A DNA stretch of 64,000 bases, taken from NCBI RefSeq assembly GCF_001238295.1, contig NZ_LGXZ01000005.1:124001-188000 (forward strand), written 5' to 3'. Origin of the DNA: Ruegeria sp. 6PALISEP08. Lineage in GTDB: Bacteria > Pseudomonadota > Alphaproteobacteria > Rhodobacterales > Rhodobacteraceae. The translations under genes were made by a program, and so were the position numbers. This document shows, piece after piece, positions 34,506 to 42,718 of the stretch. Numbering within the stretch: the first letter of the stretch is position 1; each line of letters begins with the position of its first letter. The notes below the pieces were generated by a model, which worked only from the letters and a program-made list of their open reading frames with translations, was not told the origin of the DNA and made no database searches.

Positions 34506-35781
34506 CCGATTGAACAAGGTGTTGTTGATTTGGGTGACGGCCAGTTTGATCTTGGCCGCGGTCGCAAGTCAGGCGCATTTTCTGCTGAACCTTAACGTTC
34601 GTATTTTTCATGTAGAACACACAAGTGACGGTCTGCGCATCCATTTGCGAACGCCCATGCCCTATCTTGTGGCGGACAAAATCGGCAAAAAGGATGAGGA
34701 CGGCCTTCCCGAGGCGGCTCCTTTCACGACAAATACCCTTGAGGATGGTCAAGTGGTTCATTTTGTCGATACCTCACAAATCGCTGAAAACCCGCTTGGT
34801 CTTGGGCACATCGCGGAAACGGGTACGATCATCGAAATCTCGGGGACGCGCCTTCAGGGCGACGTTGAATCCGTGACCATCCACAAAGTAGGTGAGGAGC
34901 CGGGTTTTGCGACGCTGAGCGAAGCCCAACAATCTGTATCTGCTGGAACGACCATACAGGATGACCCGCCAGTTTATGTTGGTGACGTTATTGTGGATGT
35001 CACACTCTGGTATGAATTGGGGAATGCGCCTACCTCCTATGCCATCTCCAGTTCTTTGGACCCAGGTCTGCCTGATCAGGAAATGACCGCCAATCTCATT
35101 CTGGATTATGGATCCGGCGATCCGCTTGTCTTTCGAACCCGAGGCCTGATGGATGAACCCGTTGGGGTTTCCCGGTCCCGGTTCTCAGGAATCGTAACTT
35201 TCGTTTGGGAAGGCCTGCGACACATCCTGGAAGGCGTCGACCATGTGCTATTTGTCGTCTGTCTGGTGATTGGTGCCCCCGGATTAAGCGCACTGCTGTG
35301 GCGAGTCACCGGCTTTACGGTTGGCCATAGCGTAACTCTGTCCCTTGGTTTTTTTGGATATGTGCCGTCAGGAGCCTGGTTTGTGCCATTTGTCGAAACC
35401 GGGATTGCCTTGTCCATCGTCTACGCGGCATTTCTGGCCGTTAGGCGGGATAAGTTAGCAAAGAACTCTAACAAAAAAGTCTTTGTTGTAACGGTACTTA
35501 TGGGTCTTCTTCACGGCTTGGGCTTCAGTTTCGTTTTACATGAAATACTCCAGGTGACGTCGCCCAACATCTGGCAGAGCCTACTGGCGTTTAATGTTGG
35601 CGTTGAAGTTGGTCAGCTTGCTATCGTTCTTGTGATCTGGCCATTGCTGCACTTCTTCGCGAAACTAGGCCCGAAACCTGAAATGTCGTTGAGAGTTTCG
35701 ATTGCAATCGGATGTGCAGCTATCGCAAGTTGGTGGACTTTCGAACGTGGAATAGACTTTCTATCATTGATTGCGATTTAG
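34498..35781 (+). CDS. HupE/UreJ-like membrane protein with large N-terminal exported domain
   Basis: 427 residues. A signal or anchor (about 7-25) is followed by a beta-rich extracytoplasmic domain (about 30-230) and a C-terminal HupE/UreJ_2-type membrane domain. Motifs there are HILEGVDHVLFVV (His242, His249), FTVGHSVTLSLGFFG, and HGLGFSFVL (His339), histidines that are typical for the nickel/cobalt-linked HupE/UreJ family. It overlaps the upstream unknown gene by 8 bp. Neither urease nor hydrogenase genes are in the window, so metal supply to the exported MBL hydrolases is one idea; it is inference. Confidence 0.78.
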   Translation: MFNRLNKVLLIWVTASLILAAVASQAHFLLNLNVRIFHVEHTSDGLRIHLRTPMPYLVADKIGKKDEDGLPEAAPFTTNTLEDGQVVHFVDTSQIAENPLGLGHIAETGTIIEISGTRLQGDVESVTIHKVGEEPGFATLSEAQQSVSAGTTIQDDPPVYVGDVIVDVTLWYELGNAPTSYAISSSLDPGLPDQEMTANLILDYGSGDPLVFRTRGLMDEPVGVSRSRFSGIVTFVWEGLRHILEGVDHVLFVVCLVIGAPGLSALLWRVTGFTVGHSVTLSLGFFGYVPSGAWFVPFVETGIALSIVYAAFLAVRRDKLAKNSNKKVFVVTVLMGLLHGLGFSFVLHEILQVTSPNIWQSLLAFNVGVEVGQLAIVLVIWPLLHFFAKLGPKPEMSLRVSIAIGCAAIASWWTFERGIDFLSLIAI

Positions 35782-36132
35782 AAAGCAGTGCGGCTTCCTA
35801 CTCTATGAGAATTTCCGATTTGAGTTCGAAACTGTCCGATGCATCAGCAAAGATGCCTGCTGACAACGGCCGCTTGATCTAGCGATAGTTTTGAGACGTC
35901 AGTGCGGTGCTGACGCTTGGAGCAGGAGCCATCCACCCCATCCGGTTGGTGAAGCTGGGGCGTGGCGCCCGACCCTGTGGCGGATGTCCGAAATGGGCCG
36001 TGAGTGAAGCGTCATGCAGACAGACTGCTTTCTCTGAGGTCGAGAATGGCTTGCCAAGACTAACTTGATCCACGAAAAGTAGGTATCCCAATTGTTGACC
36101 TAGCAGCGAGGGGTAAGGAAATCCGACGGAAG
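35782..36132. other. Non-coding region after the HupE/UreJ-like gene
   Basis: About 350 bp with no supported gene, repeat or terminator that I can recognise. Confidence 0.45.
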
Positions 36133-36765
36133 TTGGATGCCCAAACGGTGAACATGTTGAACAGATTCGGGCATCTTAATGCGCCGCCTGCCGGTCCATT
36201 TCGCTTTATTGCGCTGGACGTCGAAACGGCAGGAAGATCTATCAGCGGCATCTGCCAGATCGGGCTTTGTTTTGTCAGCGACGCAGGTCTTATGCAGACC
36301 TATTCTGTCTTGATAGACCCAGAGGGATCGTTCGAGGCTTTCAATACTGAGCTCCACGGGATTTCCGCTGAAACCGTGAAGGGGGCTGGGACATTCCCAA
36401 CGGTCTATGCGTCCTTGTTCGAGATCCTGAACACGCATAGCCTCGTGCAACACAGTACGTTTGATGAAAAGGCGATGACGGCAGCATGCGCCCGGTATGG
36501 CCTGCCCATGATCACGTCGCATTGGACGAATAGTGTCGCGATTGCCCGTCAAGCATGGCCATCATTGAAGGGGGCCGGTGGCCACGGGCTGGCAAACCTC
36601 AAGAAACATCTCGGCCTTGAGTTTCATCACCATGACGCAGGTGAGGACGCCCGTGCTTCGGCGTCTGTAATCTTAAAGGCAGAAGAGGTTTTAGGCGCGC
36701 GGTTGTCCTATCTTACGACAAACCGCCAGTTGACATTACCTTTCGAAAATCGGCCTGAGAGATAA
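36133..36765 (+). CDS. DEDDh-family 3'-5' exonuclease (DnaQ-like)
   Basis: 210 residues. The exonuclease fold shows motif I FIALDVETAG (Asp29, Glu31), motif II around LVQHSTFDEKAM with the metal aspartate, and motif III HHHDAGEDARAS with the H-x4-D pattern typical for DEDDh enzymes. Such proteins trim 3' ends of DNA or RNA, as proofreading subunits or stand-alone nucleases. It is a single gene among decayed sequences, so the cellular target is unknown. The ATG at 36133 is used; 36154 is a second in-frame ATG. Confidence 0.88.
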   Translation: MDAQTVNMLNRFGHLNAPPAGPFRFIALDVETAGRSISGICQIGLCFVSDAGLMQTYSVLIDPEGSFEAFNTELHGISAETVKGAGTFPTVYASLFEILNTHSLVQHSTFDEKAMTAACARYGLPMITSHWTNSVAIARQAWPSLKGAGGHGLANLKKHLGLEFHHHDAGEDARASASVILKAEEVLGARLSYLTTNRQLTLPFENRPER

Positions 36766-37187
36766 CTGCCAAGGTCTGCAAGATCCTGCTGATCGACGAA
36801 CTAACTGTTCGATGTTACGCAATGGACGGAAGTCAGCTCTTCGGAAGTGGTCATCCCAAATTCTACTTCGCTCGTATGTCCGGAATGGGAATGCTGGTAA
36901 AGAACCGAATCTGCATGTTGAGAAGCGCAAACTCAAACGCATTTGCTCTGCATCATAGGTCGGCATTGAGGCCATTGCGGATTAACCCAGATTTACTGAG
37001 CGCAAGTTAGGCTCGTCACCTCGCAGAATGGCAAGAGGAAATACAACCCTATATGAACAAGATTGGTCTGTACCCTGCCTGCTGATGCACGCGGGTCCGG
37101 GAACAATCGAGAGCGGCACCGATTGTTCCAGCATAGGAAAGTCTGCCTTTTCTCGATCACCACACTCCTGCCGGGACGCGGAGCGCA
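36766..37187. other. Decayed stretch between exonuclease and nitronate monooxygenase remnant
   Basis: About 420 bp. No intact gene or RNA seen. Short open frames show no recognisable domain. Confidence 0.45.
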
Positions 37188-37400
37188 GCGAGCCAGCGCC
37201 GAACTGATCAGACCGATGCCCTCGCCGACAAAGGCGGTCGCCACATCTGGGTCGCCAGCATACTGAGCGGCGGCCCATTTCAGGGCTTCAACGCCAGCTT
37301 CCAGTTTCACGGCGCTCTCCGGTCCGTGCCATATCTCAATGAACGTGTTGCGCAGAACACGGCCAGGGTAGCGGCCAGGCCAATCGTAACCACGGATCAC
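37188..37400 (-). pseudogene. Nitronate monooxygenase C-terminal remnant
   Basis: About 71 codons match the C-terminal region of nitronate monooxygenases: PGRVLRNTFIEIWHG and QYAGDPDVATAFVGEGIGLI, the usual flavin-enzyme end. The N-terminal three quarters are missing and the frame runs on into unrelated residues. Just upstream (about 37420-37580, minus strand) another open fragment ends with ALPLDVQAAAWVQPR and a stop; it may be a methyltransferase tail, but I cannot assign it. Confidence 0.65.
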
Positions 37401-37615
37401 GTCCCCACTCGGGTGCGGATCGCGTTGTCACTTGTTGCCGCAAGAGGGAGAGTTCGACCGAGGCTGGACCCATGCGGCGGCTTGGACGTCCAGCGGCAGT
37501 GCGGACTTTCCCAACTTTATCTGCTCTTGTTCGAATGACTGCATTGACGCACGCACGATAGCACCAGCGTCGCCAAGGTATTGTGTTTGGTGGTGGCAGC
37601 ACCGAAGCTGCGAGT

Positions 37616-38914
37616 ATGACGAACGAAATGGAATTCTCTTTCAATTCACTGACGGATGCGGCGCGTCGGCATGTTCGGGTGTTTCAGATACAACAGTTTC
37701 TAGATCGCTTTGCTATGGGCCTCACAGTGGCGGTAGTTGCGCTGGCACTCACGGACCGAGGGATGGACCTCTTTGAGATATCCCTTCTCTTCGGGGTCTA
37801 CTCGCTGACCACAATGTCGATGGAGCTGCCGTTTGGTGGATTGGCCGACAACATTGGACGCAAGCCGGTGTTTATGGCAGCAGTGATCGCCAGCTTGATA
37901 TCGCTGGCGCTTTTCCTATCCTCGAGCGATTTTTTCGTCTTGGCTCTTTCTTTTGGCTTCATCGGGTTTGGGCGCGCACTTCGGTCGGGCACGCTCGATG
38001 CATGGTTTGTTGAAAAATTCAAAGTGGCCGCGCCAAATGTGGACATTCAACCCGCTCTCGCCAAAGCTCAATGGGCCAATGCTATGGGTCTAGCCATTGG
38101 GGCCGTCATTGGAGGTTTGTTGCCGGACGTTTTTGGTTCGGTGGCAGAGAGACTTGGATTTAGCATCTATGACGTGTCCTACGCGGCAAGCTTTTGTGTG
38201 ATGCTTGGGGTGTTCATTTACACCATGTTTGCCATTGTCGAAACATCTTCTCCAGTCAACACAAACGCGCTTAAACAGGGATTTTTACAAGTCCCATCGG
38301 TGATCAAAGACGCTGGCCTTCTAGCCTTAAGGCATCGTACACTTTCGATACTTTTGGCAGCGCTTGCGCTCTTCCTTATGGCGACCAATCCTGTTGAAAT
38401 AATCTGGCCGACCCACGCCAAGCCAATGTTAGCCGACGGATACGCCAACACTGTCATTGGCCTACTGACCGCAAGCTATTTCTTTTCTATCGCCTTTGGC
38501 GCGTCGCTTTCCCCACGCCTAAGTCGGATTTTCAAACGCCAGCATGCCGCCACGCTTGCAGCGACTTTCGCCTGCCTTACAGGTGTACAGATAGCATTGG
38601 CACTACAAGGCAGCATCATCGGTTTTGCGGTTGTATTCATCTTGTATTCTGTAATCCTTGGTGCAAATGAAACGCCCGCCAGCAGCATTCTGCATAGCTG
38701 CGTACAAGACCGCCAGCGGTCCACAATGCTGTCTCTAAGATCGTTGATCCAGCAAATGGGGGCAGCGCTGGGTCTGGTTTTCTCAGGAGCCATCGCTGAT
38801 ATGTACTCCACCCCGGTCGCGTGGATTGTCGGCACCGCTTTTCTTCTCATGGCGATGACTCTGAGCTTAGAGTTGGGTAAACGACTAGGCTCAGGGTTCA
38901 CGACCAGTAAATGA
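37616..38914 (+). CDS. Major facilitator superfamily transporter
   Basis: About 432 residues from the ATG at 37616 (a GTG at 37583 is also in frame) and about twelve membrane segments. MFS landmarks are the first cytoplasmic loop PFGGLADNIGRKPVF (the G-x3-D-x2-G-R-K motif) and the large central loop near 190-225. It exports or imports a small solute by proton coupling; the substrate is unknown. The last codons overlap the end of an IS5-type transposase remnant on the other strand, so its C-terminus (GFTTSK) may derive from, or have been trimmed by, that insertion. Confidence 0.85.
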   Translation: MTNEMEFSFNSLTDAARRHVRVFQIQQFLDRFAMGLTVAVVALALTDRGMDLFEISLLFGVYSLTTMSMELPFGGLADNIGRKPVFMAAVIASLISLALFLSSSDFFVLALSFGFIGFGRALRSGTLDAWFVEKFKVAAPNVDIQPALAKAQWANAMGLAIGAVIGGLLPDVFGSVAERLGFSIYDVSYAASFCVMLGVFIYTMFAIVETSSPVNTNALKQGFLQVPSVIKDAGLLALRHRTLSILLAALALFLMATNPVEIIWPTHAKPMLADGYANTVIGLLTASYFFSIAFGASLSPRLSRIFKRQHAATLAATFACLTGVQIALALQGSIIGFAVVFILYSVILGANETPASSILHSCVQDRQRSTMLSLRSLIQQMGAALGLVFSGAIADMYSTPVAWIVGTAFLLMAMTLSLELGKRLGSGFTTSK

Positions 38915-39105
38915 CAGTTGCCGTGCGTGAGATGGCTGATTGAAGGACCTTGGGACAAATGTCGTAGCGTGTCGCCATGCACCTCCAATCCTTGAGCCTG
39001 CCATAACTGATCTCAATGCGGTTGCGCCGCTTGTCTCGGCGATTGTCGTATTTGGCCGGGGTCTTGCGTTGCTTACGACTGGGGATGTAGGCGCTTATAG
39101 GTGCG
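38898..39105 (-). mobile_element. IS5-family transposase C-terminal remnant
   Basis: On the minus strand the codons read IPSRKQRKTPAKYDNRRDKR, then IEISYGRLKDWRCMATRYD and end AISRTATVIYWS, which is the conserved C-terminus of IS5-group DDE transposases, including the RNxIExxFxRLKDxR-type element with the third acidic catalytic residue. The stop is at 38898-38900. The rest of the transposase and the terminal repeats are missing. It lies about 130 bp outside the left end of the integrated element. Confidence 0.8.
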
Positions 39106-39238
39106 CTCAGGGCCGTTTGTTCAAAATTAAGGCTTGAAATAGCAGCAAATCAGACTGCCAGAGGCAACTTTAGGTGGCGGAACAGTAAGTGAATTGGTCA
39201 AAAGGCAAAATATCTCTGCATTAGACATCAGATTTTAT

Positions 39239-39291
39239 TGGTCGGAGTGAGAGGATTCGAACCTCCGACCCCTGCCTCCCGAAGACAGTGC
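39239..39291. repeat. Left attachment repeat (tRNA-Pro 3' remnant, 53 bp)
   Basis: Identical to 46707-46759. It runs from the tRNA CCA end through the T arm and the anticodon stem-loop to the edge of the D stem. Downstream of the 53 bp the sequence leaves the tRNA, so this copy is not a functional tRNA gene. Confidence 0.95.
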
Positions 39292-39410
39292 ACGGGCGGC
39301 TGTTTGTCCGACGCTGACATACACTGCACGTCTCCTGCACACACACTTCACTGCGCAAGAACGTCCATGTTGTCAGTGGGTTGAGTGTCGCATGCCGTAC
39401 CATGAAGTGC

Positions 39411-39465
39411 AACACGCGACGTGTTCAGCAGTGCACGTGTATGCACGGCAAACACACGATGTGTT
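39411..39465. repeat. Pair of 15-bp palindromes 40 bp apart
   Basis: AACACGCGACGTGTT at 39411-39425 and AACACACGATGTGTT at 39451-39465 share the pattern AACAC[G/A]CGA[C/T]GTGTT with compensating changes in both arms. Covariation of the arms argues for a protein-binding site rather than chance. Confidence 0.7.
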
Positions 39466-39484
39466 GTGCCAAACACGGTAGGAA

Positions 39485-39513
39485 GTGCAGCGCAGTGCAG
39501 CGGAAGTGCAGCG
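39485..39513 (+). repeat. GTGCAGCG tandem repeats, left arm-type site candidate
   Basis: Three copies of GTGCAGCG occur at 10-bp spacing. The 19-mer GTGCAGCGGAAGTGCAGCG at 39495-39513 recurs once, in the same orientation, at 46617-46635 near the other end of the element. Paired short repeats inside both ends are typical for integrase arm sites. Confidence 0.65.
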
Positions 39514-39652
39514 GAACATCAGGCACAGATGCGAAGGACATCGGCCAACAACGGCATCACTCCCCCGCCAACTTCCCAAAGCCGTGGAGGATGCAAGCGG
39601 TGCCGGTGGGAGGGATGTCGCACGCTCACCCCTCAGCGGCTGTTGATGCGTG

Positions 39653-40180
39653 TCAGTTCGGCAGTTGAACGAGCGCACAGCCACGTTCGCGCATCATGAT
39701 CTGAGCTTTGAAGCTCTGATCGTCGATCCACTTCTCCATCGTCTCTTGCGTCATCTGCTGTGGTGGAGGAACGGCCTCGTTCAAGTCATCTCTCACATCT
39801 TGATAACAACTGCTCCATGCACTTCCGACACGCAAGCCGACGCGGAACGCTTCATCCGTCTGGTTCGAGCTTTGTGGAGGCGGCAGGGTCACGGGAACGA
39901 TGAGGCAGTCGGGTAGTCCCCAAGGCTCGTTGATCGTGACCTGACCACGGAACAGCGCCGTCACAAGCTCACGGCCTGCGATGTTGAACACCTCGTCGAT
40001 GCGCTTCTGCTCGTCTGGGTCACCCGCCATGGTCGCGAGGCTGATGCACTGTTGAGCCTGACCAAGAACCGCAAGTAACTGATTTGCGCGCTCAACCGTA
40101 ATCGGTTGTTCCTGCGCAACCGATGCCGCCGATGACGTAAACACAAAGGCAACGGCAGCCGCGACGTTCTTAAAGTGCAT
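39653..40180 (-). CDS. Small exported protein of unknown family (element cargo)
   Basis: About 175 residues from the ATG at 40180, preceded by GGAG at good spacing; upstream in-frame codons are not needed. A signal peptide (about 1-23, ending SSAASVAQE) is followed by a mostly helical mature domain with single cysteines in QAQQCISL, LPDCLIV, SAWSSCYQ and RERGCAL, which could form two disulfides. I do not recognise the family. Its G+C and context match the element, so it is cargo. Its promoter region has a 15-bp palindrome. Confidence 0.7.
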   Translation of the reverse strand: MHFKNVAAAVAFVFTSSAASVAQEQPITVERANQLLAVLGQAQQCISLATMAGDPDEQKRIDEVFNIAGRELVTALFRGQVTINEPWGLPDCLIVPVTLPPPQSSNQTDEAFRVGLRVGSAWSSCYQDVRDDLNEAVPPPQQMTQETMEKWIDDQSFKAQIMMRERGCALVQLPN

Positions 40181-40565
40181 CTTCAACTCCACAACATCCC
40201 CTACACATAACGCCAGTGTGCCGCGCACACACATGATCTGCAACGTTCGCAGCCATGTTTGTCTCAACCAAAGACCCACTTTCACAGTCGATCAGTGGCG
40301 CGCTATCAACAGCAAACAGGGTGTGTGCATACCCTTGTTTCGTAAGCTCAAACCGGCACACGCGACAGCAGTGAAAGCTGCGACACTCTCTTTCGCCACT
40401 TTGAAAGTCCTGATCTGCGGTGAGTGGACAGCGAGGGCAGTGATTACAACCTCGCTTCAAGCCTCGCACTGCAACCATAGACCTTTGACCCACTTTGCAG
40501 GCTAGTGCAGTCTTCGACGCGATTGTTAAGCCAAGGTCCGTTCGAAACTAAGCACATGCCGCTAT
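40181..40565. other. Non-coding stretch between the exported-protein gene and HNH-HIT
   Basis: About 385 bp. It contains the promoter of the minus-strand exported protein and a GTGTGC-CGC-GCACAC palindrome at 40216-40230, similar in layout (6-3-6) to the left-end palindromes. No gene is supported. Confidence 0.5.
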
Positions 40566-41558
40566 TTAGTAGGCTTGGCGGCTGGGTATGACACCCCGCA
40601 CTCCACCGCGCGGCTCGGCAACGTCGCCTTCACGTCTCGGTATAAGATGAAAGTGAACGTGGAACACAGTCTGTCCCGCTGACGCGCCAGCGTTAACTCC
40701 GACGTTGAACCCAGACACAGACTGGTCCAGCGCGTTTATGTCGGCTTTGAGTTCACGCATCATGGCGTTCGCTGCGTTATGCTCAGGTTGGTGCAGGTCG
40801 AAGTAGTCCGCGACGTGGCGCTTAGGTATCACGAGCGTGTGCAAGTGCGTGACGGGGTAAGCGTCACGTATAGCAAAGCACAACTCGTTCTCAGCGATGA
40901 TGCGTTCCTGCTCAACGTTGCAGAAGATACAGTCCTCTATGCGTTCGTCGTAGCTTTTGAGGATACCTCGAAAGTCGGTGTCGTTTGTGTCGCGCTTGTT
41001 TGCGTTGCACGTGCTGCATAGCGCTTGAAAGTTGCTGATGTCGTCACTGCCACCTTTGTTGCGCGGTATGATGTGGTCAACTTGCAGTGCCGCTTGATGC
41101 TCGTGTGCACCGCACAACTCACATCGCATCTTTGCACGTGAGAGAACTTTGTACCTGACTGACCCGGGAACGTAGCCAGAAGTGTTTCGGCGATGGTCCC
41201 AGATAGCTGCACCGCGCTTGTCGATGTAAGTGCTGATCTTCTCATCGCATAGGGCGGAAAGCCTCTCGGCGTCTTCGGTTGTTAGGTTTTCAACCGCGAG
41301 CCTGTAACCGATAGTGCGCGCGCCTTTCTTAATAGGTTCGACGATACCGTTACTGGTCAACACTTTGCCGACCATCTGTTTCGTGCGGTCCTCGTAGTAC
41401 TCAACTTGCGACTGATCGTGAGACAGCAGCCCTTGCGCTATGTCACGCGTAGATGCCTGTCCACCACCTTGAAGCAACACCCGCAGCATAGCTGGTTGAT
41501 AGACCTGAGACATGCGCATCTTGTTGCGCAGATAGTCTTCGAGTTCAGCCGCCGTCAT
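40566..41558 (-). CDS. HNH nuclease - HIT hydrolase fusion protein
   Basis: 330 residues with GGAGGAAG before the ATG. The N-terminal part (about 15-90) looks like a winged helix. The HNH nuclease is at about 130-190: Cys146/Cys149, the catalytic LQVDHIIPRNKGG (Asp161, His162), Asn177, then C181-x2-C184 and NANK, the zinc-ribbon type. The HIT domain is at about 207-325, with CIFC (210, 213), HLH (238-240) and the catalytic HVHFHLIP (His300, 302, 304). HIT domains hydrolyse or transfer nucleotides; HNH domains cut nucleic acid. The fusion in an integrative element suggests a defence or toxin-like role, which is inference. Confidence 0.88.
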   Translation of the reverse strand: MTAAELEDYLRNKMRMSQVYQPAMLRVLLQGGGQASTRDIAQGLLSHDQSQVEYYEDRTKQMVGKVLTSNGIVEPIKKGARTIGYRLAVENLTTEDAERLSALCDEKISTYIDKRGAAIWDHRRNTSGYVPGSVRYKVLSRAKMRCELCGAHEHQAALQVDHIIPRNKGGSDDISNFQALCSTCNANKRDTNDTDFRGILKSYDERIEDCIFCNVEQERIIAENELCFAIRDAYPVTHLHTLVIPKRHVADYFDLHQPEHNAANAMMRELKADINALDQSVSGFNVGVNAGASAGQTVFHVHFHLIPRREGDVAEPRGGVRGVIPSRQAY

Positions 41559-41781
41559 ACTTCCTCCACCGATACACCAGACGCCTGATTATACGAACTG
41601 TTGCAACACTACGCCATGCGAAGGCGGAGTTTGCATGGCGCAGCGCAATAAGGTGATGAAGGTCGGAGAAGATGACAGGGCGCAAGCGCGAGGAGTTTGG
41701 TTTCCGGCAAGCGTTCCGCGCGCGCACTTCAGTTCTTGCAACATGTATGACAGTTTGCTTGGGTTACTTTTGGGGAAAAAC

Positions 41782-42285
41782 ATGCGTTTTACGTTGAGTA
41801 TGACAGCACTCTGTATCGCGGCTTTGTGGGTGCAACCCGCAACCGCAGAAGAAAGCAGCGAAGCACAGATGCAAGAGTTCGTCGACGAGATGCTTACTTG
41901 CTCAGCAGTATTGAAGATACTGTCAATCGCGCAGATGGATGTGCATCTTGCGCAAGACCCGATTGCAGGAACTGTACGTGAGAAGCTTGATCGGGCGGAA
42001 AAAAGCGGCAGGTACTTCCCAAAGGACAAGTATTTGAACAAAGGCAGGAAAGCCCAACAAGAAGCTGCAGTGGTGCGAGCGGAAACGGAAGACATCACCA
42101 GCAGTGTGGCCAGAGCGTTTACAGCGCGAGAAATCGAGCGGCGGGCGCAACGGCTTGGCATCGAAGGGGTCCGAGAAGCCGACTTTCACAACGATCCAAT
42201 CTTGGCAACGGCGCAGTACGAGGAGTTGCGACATCAACACGCTGAAACGATTGCAGAGTGCAACATCATGATCAACGCTTTGTAG
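41782..42285 (+). CDS. Small exported protein of unknown family (element cargo)
   Basis: 167 residues from the ATG at 41782 with GGGG at suitable spacing. The signal peptide is clear (about 1-22, cleavage after ATA). The mature part is highly helical and charged, with cysteines only in LTCSAV and AECNIM, and an ALA/GLU-rich middle. No family recognised. It converges with, and overlaps by 14 bp, the winged-helix gene on the other strand. With the other exported protein it frames the HNH-HIT gene. Confidence 0.65.
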   Translation: MRFTLSMTALCIAALWVQPATAEESSEAQMQEFVDEMLTCSAVLKILSIAQMDVHLAQDPIAGTVREKLDRAEKSGRYFPKDKYLNKGRKAQQEAAVVRAETEDITSSVARAFTAREIERRAQRLGIEGVREADFHNDPILATAQYEELRHQHAETIAECNIMINAL

Positions 42286-42718
42286 TTGGCATGCGTCTAC
42301 CACCTGATGCGATTTCAAACACGATGCAACTGCTGTTGCCGCTGCTCGAATTTACGGCTCGCCGTAGCTGATGGCCGATCACTGAGAACATCGGGTGCAG
42401 AACCATCGCACTCTGTTTCGTTCGTCGCAGCAAACCGGAACTGATCAACTCGTTCACGCCTCGGCGCGCTGACCACTCAGGCACGCCTGCTTCGTCTGCC
42501 GCTGCTCGCAGTATCGGGCTGTTGTCGCTGACGTGCTCTTCGCACGACACCCACCGTATTATCGCCATCAGCATCGCCTGCGCGTGTCGCGACAAGCCGT
42601 GGAAAGCGCGCAGTGCCGCTGAGTTCGACAGTTCGACTTGCACATCAGGAACGTTCAGCGCTTGGGAAACTTGGTTGCGCGTGTCCATGCTGCTGCGTGG
42701 GAGCGACTTCTCGTTCAT
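42272..42718 (-). CDS. Winged-helix protein, RepL-like
   Basis: 148 residues. The centre (about 35-110) reads as a winged helix: LSRHAQAMLMAIIRWV, then SPILRAAADEAGVPEWSARRGVNELISSGLLRRT, then a beta-wing with VLHPMFSVIGH. The layout resembles plasmid replication proteins of the RepL type and small replication or copy-control regulators. Its start overlaps the stop of the upstream replication-type gene (TGATG), so they are coupled. It could initiate or regulate element replication; the family call is tentative. Confidence 0.6.
   Translation of the reverse strand: MNEKSLPRSSMDTRNQVSQALNVPDVQVELSNSAALRAFHGLSRHAQAMLMAIIRWVSCEEHVSDNSPILRAAADEAGVPEWSARRGVNELISSGLLRRTKQSAMVLHPMFSVIGHQLRRAVNSSSGNSSCIVFEIASGGRRMPTTKR

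Larger units (their letters stand above)
39292..39652. other. Non-coding left end of the element, rich in palindromes
   Basis: About 360 bp without a supported gene. It contains two near-identical 15-bp palindromes 40 bp apart, a further GTGCA-N6-TGCAC palindrome (39431-39446) between them, and a cluster of AGTGCAGCG repeats. Candidate roles are integrase/excisionase binding, partition or replication. Confidence 0.6.

Noticed and set aside
34498-35781. Hydrogenase or urease accessory gene cluster
   Set aside because: No hydrogenase or urease structural or assembly gene is in the window; only the HupE/UreJ-type membrane domain is seen.
39239-39291. A second tRNA-Pro gene at the left repeat
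   Set aside because: Only the 3' 53 bases are present; the acceptor 5' strand and D arm are missing.
39411-39513. CRISPR array
   Set aside because: The repeats are short, palindromic or tandem, without regular 30-40 bp spacers and without cas genes nearby.
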